Under the pieces are notes generated by a model. That model did no database searches, was not told the origin of the DNA, and saw only the letters and a list, made by a program, of their open reading frames with translations. Shown here one piece after another: positions 1 through 5,045 of a stretch of DNA of 6,725 nt. Location: contig JAGRHE010000157.1 of NCBI GenBank assembly GCA_020445165.1, positions 1-6,725 on the forward strand, read 5' to 3'. Origin of the DNA: Gammaproteobacteria bacterium. GTDB taxonomy: Bacteria > Pseudomonadota > Gammaproteobacteria > Chromatiales > Sedimenticolaceae. The translations under genes were made by a program, and so were the position numbers. The first letter of the stretch is position 1, and every line of letters begins with the position of its first letter.

Positions 1-22
1 TGTCATACGCTTTTGATGCCAT
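1..22 (-). CDS. 5' end of an unidentified gene (first seven codons only)
   Basis: An ATG at 22-20 on the minus strand opens a frame reading MASKAYD before the window ends. The start is supported by an AGGAG Shine-Dalgarno sequence (minus strand of 29-33) six bases upstream. An AT-rich promoter-like segment lies about 85-125 bases further upstream. Seven residues are too few to identify a family and I do not guess one. The 500-bp gap and its own likely promoter suggest it is transcribed separately from the thioredoxin gene, which points the same way. Confidence 0.6.
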
Positions 23-104
23 GGTCAACTCCTGTTCGGTTGTTGGGTTGGCGAGTCGGTTGTCCCGTTGAAGAGAAGCGAAGGATGGTAGAAGGACATC
101 TCCG

Positions 105-147
105 CTTCAAATAAATCCTATCTTAATTTTCGATAGATAATAGTCTA
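105..147 (-). promoter_or_regulatory. AT-rich promoter-like segment with a possible OxyR-type site
   Basis: This is the most AT-rich stretch of the window and lies upstream of the gene starting at 22. On the minus strand, 147-111 can be aligned to the four-part OxyR consensus (ATAG-N7-CTAT-N7-ATAG-N7-CTAT with inner T and A positions). By my count 13 of 20 defined positions match, including one complete CTAT (136-133) and all four inner T/A positions, but the first ATAG element does not match. Directly after it, TTGAAG (110-105) could be a -35 hexamer, which is where OxyR-activated promoters usually have it. No good -10 follows (CATCCT at 17-base spacing). A separate inverted repeat, CTATC (118-122) and GATAG (132-136), overlaps the same bases. 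The regulator assignment is inference; the AT-rich repeat structure is directly visible. Confidence 0.3.
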
Positions 148-158
148 TGTGATGTCGC

Positions 159-320
159 CGCCTGCAACGCAGACGCCCCACCAGGGTCTCTTTAAGTCAG
201 TTCGAAATTTTCGTTTTTGTGCGCGGCGGATTGGTTGGCCACCGCAGTCTGCCGCGACGAGTTCCATCCAGGTATCGACGCCTGCTTAGCAGGCATCGAA
301 GCCTCCCGCTGGGCGTCTGC
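159..320. repeat. Cluster of related GC-rich inverted repeats
   Basis: Three elements share the core GCCTGC / GCAG. First, 159-175 reads CGCCTGC-AAC-GCAGACG, a 7-bp stem on the minus-strand RNA with one G-U pair and a 3-base loop. Second, 275-299 is an 11-bp stem around TTA (see its own entry). Third, GCAGACGCCC at 169-178 is exactly complementary to GGGCGTCTGC at 311-320, a 10-bp long-range pairing that encloses the 275-299 hairpin. The first hairpin and the long-range helix compete for the same bases (169-175), so the two are mutually exclusive. Neither has a U-tract, so they are not ordinary intrinsic terminators. Function unknown. Confidence 0.45.
275..299. repeat. 11-bp hairpin with a 3-base loop
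   Basis: On the plus strand TCGACGCCTGC (275-285) and GCAGGCATCGA (289-299) flank TTA. They are complementary except for one C-A mismatch, which becomes a G-U pair in minus-strand RNA. The minus-strand transcript therefore forms the better hairpin. No T-run follows on either strand. It is the strongest local stem in the intergenic region. Confidence 0.55.
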
Positions 321-493
321 CAGGCCCTGCCCGCCCTTTGCAAGCGGCGCGAACCGGATCCCGGCAACTCAATCAGCGCGCGATTGTGCCACGCTGGCGC
401 GAGAGCGTACAGGACCTCGTCAGGGGTGCGGCTGCTACAGATCAAAACGACCGCTGAAACGGGGTTTCACCACACAACGGGGCTCAGCGACGC

Positions 494-535
494 AGCCGGC
501 AAGGAGAGCCGACCCAAGCTCCGCGCCTGCCGGCT
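494..535 (-). repeat. Inverted repeat at the thioredoxin stop codon; possible 3' stem-loop
   Basis: AGCCGGCA (494-501) and TGCCGGCT (528-535) are perfectly complementary. Inside them GGAG (503-506) faces CTCC (519-522), so a longer interrupted stem can form. The outer arm includes two bases of the TAG stop codon of the thioredoxin gene (534-536). In the minus-strand transcript this would be a 3' stem-loop immediately after the last gene of the run, a natural position for a terminator or an mRNA-stabilising structure. No U-tract follows, so a classical Rho-independent terminator is not supported. Confidence 0.4.
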
Positions 536-1091
536 ACAACAGTCCCTCGATCAGCGCCTCGACCTCGGGGTGATCGAATTCCCTCCCACCGATTGCGCGA
601 TAGCGGATGCGCCCTTCCCGGTCGAGCAGGTAGGTGGTCGGCAGGCCTTTAACCTTATATAGCTCCGAAATGCGGCTCTCCCGGTCGAACAGGATCGGAA
701 AGGTCGGCTCTTCACTGAGACGCCCGATGAACTCGAACACCAGGTCGGGGTCCTCGAACTGGTTAACGGCGACCACCACCAGGCCACGCTCACGGAATTT
801 CGCGTACAGGCGCTGCATCGACGGCATCTCCCGCCGGCACGGCGGACACCAGGTGCCCCAGAAATTAAGCATGACGACCTGGCCGCGAAAATCGCTCAGC
901 GCGTGATTCTGCCCATCCATGTCCGCCAGGCTGAAGTCGTCCGCCAGTGGCGCCGACGGCAACGGCGTCATACTGTGTCCGAGCGGAGGCTCGGCAGCAC
1001 TCGCCAGCGAAGCGACGAGCATCAGCACGACGCAGCTCGCCGCGCTATTCAGGTGCCGGCGCACATTCCAGCCCTGCAAGCGTTTTTTCAT
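534..1091 (-). CDS. TlpA/ResA-like periplasmic thioredoxin
   Basis: The 185-residue product is an exported thiol-disulfide oxidoreductase of the TlpA/ResA/AhpC-TSA-like group. Visible features in order: a signal peptide at 1-33 (basic start MKKR, hydrophobic core around 19-30, likely cleavage after ASAA); a thioredoxin fold from about 45; the active site WCPPC with cysteines 82 and 85 inside NFWGTWCPPC; the cis-proline segment GLPTTYLLD with Pro151; and a short C-terminal helix. Members of this group usually act as periplasmic reductants, for example in cytochrome c maturation or repair of specific partners; the partner here is unknown. I chose the ATG at 1091 because it gives the signal peptide and has a purine-rich GGGGGGGAA run 5-13 bases upstream. 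A longer in-frame extension to 1319 lacks any such feature. The start lies 47 bases inside the preceding gene, suggesting coupled translation. Confidence 0.9.
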   Translation of the reverse strand: MKKRLQGWNVRRHLNSAASCVVLMLVASLASAAEPPLGHSMTPLPSAPLADDFSLADMDGQNHALSDFRGQVVMLNFWGTWCPPCRREMPSMQRLYAKFRERGLVVVAVNQFEDPDLVFEFIGRLSEEPTFPILFDRESRISELYKVKGLPTTYLLDREGRIRYRAIGGREFDHPEVEALIEGLL

Positions 1092-1638
1092 AGTGTTCCC
1101 CCCCGACAGACCAAGCCACGGTGAGCGCGAGCGTGCTGCCATGCGGTTCGGGCATGGTCGTGAAACCCTGGATCCAGTCGCCGACTTCGAAGGTTGCATC
1201 ATCGGCCAGAATCGACCAGCTGAAGCGCACACCCATGCCGTGCCATTCTTCGAGCCATTCGCTCTTGGTTTTGATCGGGTGTTCGACGCCATCAGCCGCC
1301 CGGTAGCGCCAGTCGGCAACCCGGTAGCTCAGAGCCTGATCACCGATGTTGCGCACGATGGTGCCGAACACGCAGCGCGTCGCGACCGCCTCGCGCACCT
1401 CGGGTGGCAGGCCACGTCGCGCGTAGCTGGCACGAATGAAATCCGGCGGCACCTGCAACAGCTCGATCGCGAGACTGTCCCCTTCGTAGCTCCAGCTCTT
1501 GAGCCCGGTATCGGGTGCGACCGACGCGACGAGGTCGTCGGCGTGGCCCGGCGCAGACACCAGGCACGAGGCGCAAAGCGCACCCCACGCGGCGGCGACA
1601 CGTGCCACCCTGCCCTTGATTGCGACCGGTGAATGCAT
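1045..1638 (-). CDS. Exported protein of unknown function
   Basis: The 197-residue product is not one I recognise. It begins with a clear signal peptide: basic residues at K8, R10 and R13, a hydrophobic stretch around 14-29, and a probable cleavage site after GHA at residue 33. The mature part (about 164 residues) has no membrane segment, alternates short hydrophobic and polar runs, and is rich in Trp, Val and Thr, which suggests a mainly beta, Ig-like or lipocalin-like domain. This is inference. It contains two cysteines, C89 and C192, which could form a disulfide. The gene begins nine bases after the yoaA stop without a strong Shine-Dalgarno sequence and overlaps the thioredoxin gene by 47 bases. 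Translation is therefore probably coupled on both sides. The neighbour suggests, but does not prove, a role as redox partner or substrate of the thioredoxin. Confidence 0.75.
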   Translation of the reverse strand: MHSPVAIKGRVARVAAAWGALCASCLVSAPGHADDLVASVAPDTGLKSWSYEGDSLAIELLQVPPDFIRASYARRGLPPEVREAVATRCVFGTIVRNIGDQALSYRVADWRYRAADGVEHPIKTKSEWLEEWHGMGVRFSWSILADDATFEVGDWIQGFTTMPEPHGSTLALTVAWSVGGEHYEKTLAGLECAPAPE

Positions 1639-1647
1639 CTGCCAAGT

Positions 1648-3552
1648 CTACTCGAAAAACGCCAGCACCTGGTCGAGATCGCGGGTCCGTGCGAAGGCCG
1701 GCATGGCGTCGAGAAACACCTGCCCGTAACCCTTCTTTAGCATGCGCGGGTCACAGGTGACCAATACGCCCCGGTCACTGACGTCGCGGATCAGGCGTCC
1801 GGCCCCCTGCTTCAGCGCAATGGCCGCCTGCGGCACCTGGTATTGCATGAACGGGTTGCCGCCGCGGCGACGGATGGCATCGAGCCGTGCCTGCAGCACC
1901 GGGTCACCCGGCGATGCGAATGGCAGCTTGTCGATGATGACCAGCGACAGGGCCTCGCCGCGCACATCGACGCCCTCCCAAAAACTGGCGGTCGCCAGCA
2001 GCACCGCGTTGCCGTGCTCGACGAACTTTTCCAGTAACTCCGCCTTCGGTGCCGACCCCTGCACCAGCAACGGAAAATCCAACTGCTCATCGAGCAGCCC
2101 GGCCGCTTCGCGCAGGGCCCGATGACTGGTGAACAACAGGAAGGCGCGGCCGCCGCTGGCGGCGAGAATCGGTACTGCTAGGTCGATCACCGCGGCCGTA
2201 TAGCCCGCCTCGTTCGGCGCTGGCAAGCCACGCGGCACGAACCACAGGGCCTGCTGCTGATAGTCGAAGGGACTGTCCCAGATCCGCGTCTCGGCGTCGG
2301 CCAGCCCCAACTGCTGTTGAAAATGGCTGAAGCTCTGGCCGACCGCCAGCGTCGCCGAGGTGAAGATCCAGGCCGCCGGGTGGCGCTGCATATGCAGCTG
2401 GAAGACATCAGCCACATCCAGCGGCGTACTGTTCAGGCGAACACTTTGGGCATGTGTCTCGAACCAGCGGATGTCATCATCCTCCTGGTCCGGCTCGAGC
2501 AGATCGGCCAGTTGCCGCTTGAGCAGCGTACAGCGCCCGAGACAGGCATCGATCCCCTTGCCGCGCCCCTCGATCGCCTCCAGCGCCACCTCCAATTCGG
2601 CCAGACGTGTCAGGCAATGACCGAGCGCTGCCATCACCTGGGGACTCTGCTCGATCTCGCCCCAGGCGCCACGCCGCGTCGACTGGCCGAATTCCAGGCG
2701 CAGGTCACGCGCGGCCTTGGACAAGGCATCGATGCGCTCTGTCACGCCGGCCACGTCGCCAGCCTCGCGGTGGTATTCGGTCTGGGTGTCACGGCCCAGA
2801 TCGAGCAACTGGCGGCTGCTCACCGTGGTGCCGAAGAATGAGCTGGCCACCTCGGGTAGCTGGTGTGCCTCGTCGATCACGTAGGCATCGGCCCCGGGCA
2901 GCAGTTCGCCGAAGCCATCATCACGCAGCGCGAAATCGGCGCACAGCAGGTGGTGGTTGACGACGACGATATCGGCCTCCTGCGCGCGACGCCGGGCCTC
3001 GACCAGGTGACATTTGCTCCATGCCGGGCACTCCTGGCCGAGGCAGTTGTCGGTGGTGGACGTGACTAGCGGCCAGATGCTGGCATCTTCGGGCACGTCG
3101 CTGAGCTCGCTGATATCGCCGCTGCGTGTCTGGGCCGACCAGTCGCGCACCGCCAGCAGCCAGCGCAGCCGCTCGGCCGGGTGGCCACGCGCGTCGAGCA
3201 AGGCGTTTTCCATGCGATGGATGCACAGGTAGTTCGCGCGCCCCTTGAGCAGGGCGACCCGGGCCGGGTTGGCCATGGCCTCGCGCAGACGTGGAAGATC
3301 GCGCAGAAACAACTGATCCTGCAGGTTGCGGGTACCGGTGGAGATGATGACCTTCAGTCCGGATAGCAGCGCCGGGACCAGGTAGGCGAATGTCTTGCCG
3401 GTCCCGGTGCCGGCCTCGGCGATCAGGCGTCCACCCTTGTCCAGCGCATCGGCAACCGCTTGCGACATCGCCAACTGCTCGCTGCGCGCGGCGAATCCGT
3501 CGAGGGTGCGTGACAGGACACCCTCGGGACCGAGAACATCGGCGATCTCCAT
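1648..3552 (-). CDS. yoaA: YoaA, XPD/DinG-family ATP-dependent Fe-S DNA helicase
   Basis: The 634-residue product matches E. coli YoaA (about 636 residues) in length and motif order. Visible are Walker A AGTGTGKT (47-54); the four Fe-S cluster cysteines C110, C170, C175 and C181 in NYLC and NCLGQECPAWSKC; VVNHHLL (197-203); the DEAH box (227-230); and in the C-terminal half ATASFWEGVDVRGE followed by QGAGRLIRD, the XPD-family motif VI with its arginine. The protein uses ATP to unwind DNA in the 5'-3' direction. E. coli YoaA works with the HolC (chi) subunit of the polymerase clamp loader in repair at stalled forks and in azidothymidine tolerance. Extra DinG features (N-terminal exonuclease domain) are absent. 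The ATG at 3552 follows the upstream gene by 21 bases and has no clear Shine-Dalgarno sequence, so coupling is likely. An in-frame CTG directly before it is less likely as the start. Confidence 0.93.
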   Translation of the reverse strand: MEIADVLGPEGVLSRTLDGFAARSEQLAMSQAVADALDKGGRLIAEAGTGTGKTFAYLVPALLSGLKVIISTGTRNLQDQLFLRDLPRLREAMANPARVALLKGRANYLCIHRMENALLDARGHPAERLRWLLAVRDWSAQTRSGDISELSDVPEDASIWPLVTSTTDNCLGQECPAWSKCHLVEARRRAQEADIVVVNHHLLCADFALRDDGFGELLPGADAYVIDEAHQLPEVASSFFGTTVSSRQLLDLGRDTQTEYHREAGDVAGVTERIDALSKAARDLRLEFGQSTRRGAWGEIEQSPQVMAALGHCLTRLAELEVALEAIEGRGKGIDACLGRCTLLKRQLADLLEPDQEDDDIRWFETHAQSVRLNSTPLDVADVFQLHMQRHPAAWIFTSATLAVGQSFSHFQQQLGLADAETRIWDSPFDYQQQALWFVPRGLPAPNEAGYTAAVIDLAVPILAASGGRAFLLFTSHRALREAAGLLDEQLDFPLLVQGSAPKAELLEKFVEHGNAVLLATASFWEGVDVRGEALSLVIIDKLPFASPGDPVLQARLDAIRRRGGNPFMQYQVPQAAIALKQGAGRLIRDVSDRGVLVTCDPRMLKKGYGQVFLDAMPAFARTRDLDQVLAFFE

Positions 3553-3573
3553 CAGTTCAGGGGATCGTGCAGT

Positions 3574-4068
3574 TCAGGCCTGGTTGTCCCATACGCCATC
3601 GCTGCGTCCATTGACGCTGTCCCAGACCAGTTCACCGATGATCTTGAAGCGTGCCACCGACATCGCACCGCGCTTGGCGCGATTACTGCCGGCACCGTCG
3701 AGTACCGCGGCAAGCTCGGCGCGCGATGCCTGGTAGATTTCGTACGGCTCATAGTTCTCATCCATCAGCACCAGCACCACCGCATCCCATTCCTGGTTCA
3801 GCTTCAGCTGACCGATGCGCTCTCCACCCTTGGTCTCGTCGAAGATGGTGCGGCTCTTGATCTGCAGGCGACGCCCGGTCGCGGGGTCGACCGCGTCCCA
3901 GCCGACATCGGATTCACTGCTGGGCTCGAGCTCCAGCAGTCGCACCGCATCATGCTCGGCAATCTCGTTGCTGATCCCGGGCAATGGCTTACCCATGGTG
4001 CGCCGGTATTCGGCAGCAAGCTGGCGTGCCTGCGCAATCAGTTTGTCTGCGGCATAGGGCGTGGTCAC
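3574..4068 (-). CDS. Small PD-(D/E)XK nuclease-like protein of unknown function
   Basis: The product has 164 residues. The N-terminal helix region (about 5-47) resembles the RQLAAEYRR...GKPLPGISNEIAEHDAVRLL pattern of small conserved proteins that carry a restriction-endonuclease-like fold. The candidate active site is E35 in the helix, D58 in VGWDAVD, and Q69-x-K71 in LQIKSR. This E...D...QxK arrangement is the Mrr-type variant of the PD-(D/E)XK motif. A later segment (94-115) looks like the remaining beta strands (WDAVVLVLMDENYEPYEIY). Nuclease activity is therefore plausible but inferred. It starts at GTG 4068, with AGGAGG six bases upstream (minus strand of 4075-4080), and has its own candidate promoter. 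It ends 21 bases before yoaA, so a shared transcript with the helicase is likely and suggests a role in DNA repair or foreign-DNA processing. No methyltransferase or specificity subunit is nearby, which argues against an ordinary restriction system. Confidence 0.8.
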   Translation of the reverse strand: MTTPYAADKLIAQARQLAAEYRRTMGKPLPGISNEIAEHDAVRLLELEPSSESDVGWDAVDPATGRRLQIKSRTIFDETKGGERIGQLKLNQEWDAVVLVLMDENYEPYEIYQASRAELAAVLDGAGSNRAKRGAMSVARFKIIGELVWDSVNGRSDGVWDNQA

Positions 4069-4099
4069 GCGCGGCCTCCTGCGGTCGTCTATGGCCGAT

Positions 4100-4133
4100 A
4101 CTATACCGAAGCAGTTGTCGACTTCAGAAGTCG
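4100..4133 (-). promoter_or_regulatory. Candidate promoter with a 15-bp palindromic operator
   Basis: In the gap before the nuclease-like gene, the minus strand carries TATAGT (4105-4100), a five-of-six match to the sigma-70 -10 element. It is placed to give a leader of roughly 25 bases before the GTG at 4068. Upstream, CGACTTCAGAAGTCG (4119-4133) is a perfect palindrome (7-bp arms, one central base). The -35 position (about 4122-4128, CTGAAG at 16-base or TCTGAA at 17-base spacing) falls inside it and matches the consensus poorly. A repressor or activator bound to the palindrome would therefore directly control the promoter. It does not match the LexA CTGT-N8-ACAG pattern. It is not a terminator for the gene before it: the loop would be at most three bases and there is no T-run. 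Confidence 0.45.
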
Positions 4134-4157
4134 CCGCTTTTCATGCGCTACTGAGGC

Positions 4158-4439
4158 TCAGCTGCCGGGAGTCCAGTAACCGAATGCAGCACCCGCAGCG
4201 GGCGCGCGGCTCTGCTGGCGGCCGGCGAGGTCGTCGCTGACATGTCGTGCGAAACCGCATAGCTCGTCCATGTACGCCGTGCGCTCGTCAGCCGACATGC
4301 CGCGCTGGCTGCCGAGCATGTAGCCCATCACCGCCGCCAGGTACTGCATCACGGTACCCTGATCCGCGCCGGGCGCCTGCCGCTCGACCGCCTCTTGGAT
4401 CTCCTGAAACAGTTGCGAAGAAAGCTGGATGTCAGCCAT
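4158..4439 (-). CDS. Small protein of unknown function in the mrcB operon
   Basis: The 93-residue product is not one I recognise. Residues 1-70 read as three amphipathic helices (LSSQLFQEIQEAVERQA, GTVMQYLAAVMGYMLGSQ, SADERTAYMDELCGFARHVSDDLAG). They are followed by a flexible Ala/Pro-rich tail ending in AFGYWTPGS, whose aromatic tip may be a docking motif. There is no signal peptide or membrane segment, so it is probably cytoplasmic; one cysteine (C61) is present. The start is secure: GGAGG lies seven bases before the ATG (minus strand of 4447-4451). It begins 33 bases after the stop of the LpoP-like gene with no terminator between them. It is therefore likely co-transcribed with the cell-wall genes, while the following gene appears to have its own promoter. 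Confidence 0.8.
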   Translation of the reverse strand: MADIQLSSQLFQEIQEAVERQAPGADQGTVMQYLAAVMGYMLGSQRGMSADERTAYMDELCGFARHVSDDLAGRQQSRAPAAGAAFGYWTPGS

Positions 4440-4472
4440 GGTGGTTCCTCCGGATGTTCTTGTTGAAGAAGT

Positions 4473-5045
4473 TCAGCGCAGGTCGGCAGCACGTTGCGTG
4501 GCATCGCGCGCACCACGCGCGTCGCCCAACGCTCGGCGTGCGCCGGCGATCAGCTCCCAGTTGCGCGCGCGCAATCGACGATCGGCCGGGTCGGACAGGG
4601 TATTCGACTTGGCTGCCATCTGAACCACCAGGTCGTGCCGCTGCTGGTCAGCCCGCACCTCGGCCAGCCGCTGCCACAGTACGGCATCGTCCGGGGCGAT
4701 GCGCAAGGCGCGCTCAAGGGTGACGGCGGCACCATCGAGATCACCACTGCGCTGCTGATCATGTGAGCGTTGCATCAGGGAGACCACCGCGCGCTTGGGT
4801 TGTGGCCGCACGTAACGCGGTGCTGCCGGTGGCGTGTACGCAGCGATCTGGGCATCACTGCCACGCTGCGACACGACCGGTGGTGGCGCGCGTTCCTCGA
4901 CACGGGCCGGCGGGTCAGTACGACTGATACCGCCACATGCGCTCAGCAACACCATCACGGCTGCCAATGCCGGCAAACGCCAGTCGGGAGCACGACTCGG
5001 CCAGGGGCGGGCACCTCTCGGGGCCGCGTCAATTGAACAGGTCAC
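4473..5045 (-). CDS. lpoP: LpoP-like TPR outer-membrane lipoprotein, probable PBP1b activator
   Basis: The 190-residue product starts at GTG 5045, preceded at eight bases by GGAGG (minus strand of 5054-5058). This start gives a lipoprotein signal: basic N-terminus, hydrophobic LPALAAVMVLLSAC with lipidated Cys37. Residues after the Cys are Gly-Gly with no Asp at +2, so outer-membrane sorting is expected. A Pro-rich linker (about 42-84) could span the periplasm, followed by about three TPR-like helical pairs (87-119, 121-154, 157-190), for example SGDLDGAAVTLERALRIAPDD. A lipoprotein with a TPR domain encoded next to the PBP1b gene is the hallmark of Pseudomonas aeruginosa LpoP, which activates PBP1b from the outer membrane in place of LpoB. 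The start lies 17 bases inside mrcB, so translation is coupled and the two products may be made in fixed ratio. An upstream ATG at 5171 would destroy the signal-peptide layout. Function is inferred from domain and location. Confidence 0.85.
   Translation of the reverse strand: MTCSIDAAPRGARPWPSRAPDWRLPALAAVMVLLSACGGISRTDPPARVEERAPPPVVSQRGSDAQIAAYTPPAAPRYVRPQPKRAVVSLMQRSHDQQRSGDLDGAAVTLERALRIAPDDAVLWQRLAEVRADQQRHDLVVQMAAKSNTLSDPADRRLRARNWELIAGARRALGDARGARDATQRAADLR

Larger units (their letters stand above)
23..533. other. Intergenic region without a convincing gene
   Basis: About 510 bp separate the thioredoxin gene from the next minus-strand start. Frames of 82-147 codons cross it on both strands, but they are rich in Arg, Cys and Ser, have no ribosome binding site, show no recognisable domain, and two of them run into the thioredoxin gene antisense. 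The stretch holds an AT-rich promoter-like block (105-148), a group of GC-rich inverted repeats (159-320), a small perfect hairpin TGAAAC-GGG-GTTTCA (455-469), and a larger inverted repeat at the thioredoxin stop codon (494-535). No tRNA, tmRNA, RNase P RNA or SRP RNA signature was recognised. A structured non-coding RNA or a decayed gene are both possible. Confidence 0.6.

Noticed and set aside
145..267. 40-codon minus-strand frame starting at an ATG at 267
   Set aside because: There is no ribosome binding site, it crosses the inverted repeats, and it ends in the AT-rich promoter-like block. It is probably chance.
355..400. TGGCAC on the minus strand suggesting a sigma-54 promoter
   Set aside because: The required TTGC-type -12 element at the correct spacing is absent (CGCGC instead).
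455..469. Perfect small hairpin TGAAAC-GGG-GTTTCA as a terminator
   Set aside because: The stem is only 6 bp, and the nearest T-run on the minus strand (TTTT) is several bases further on, so an intrinsic terminator is not supported.
217..662. Plus-strand frames of 118 and 147 codons in the intergenic region
   Set aside because: Both run antisense into the thioredoxin gene, lack a Shine-Dalgarno sequence, and have low-information, Arg- and Ser-rich products.
1092..1319. N-terminal extension of the thioredoxin gene to an ATG at 1319
   Set aside because: The extension lies out of frame inside the exported-protein gene and would bury the signal peptide that starts at the ATG at 1091.
919..1632. 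237-codon plus-strand frame, longer than the minus-strand gene it overlaps
   Set aside because: It is antisense to two genes with clear signal peptides and a thioredoxin active site, has no ribosome binding site or recognisable domain, and its composition is that of a GC-rich shadow frame.
3574..4068. Type II restriction enzyme or toxin-antitoxin interpretation
   Set aside because: There is no methyltransferase or antitoxin-like partner, and the surrounding genes are core functions. Only a nuclease-like fold is supported.
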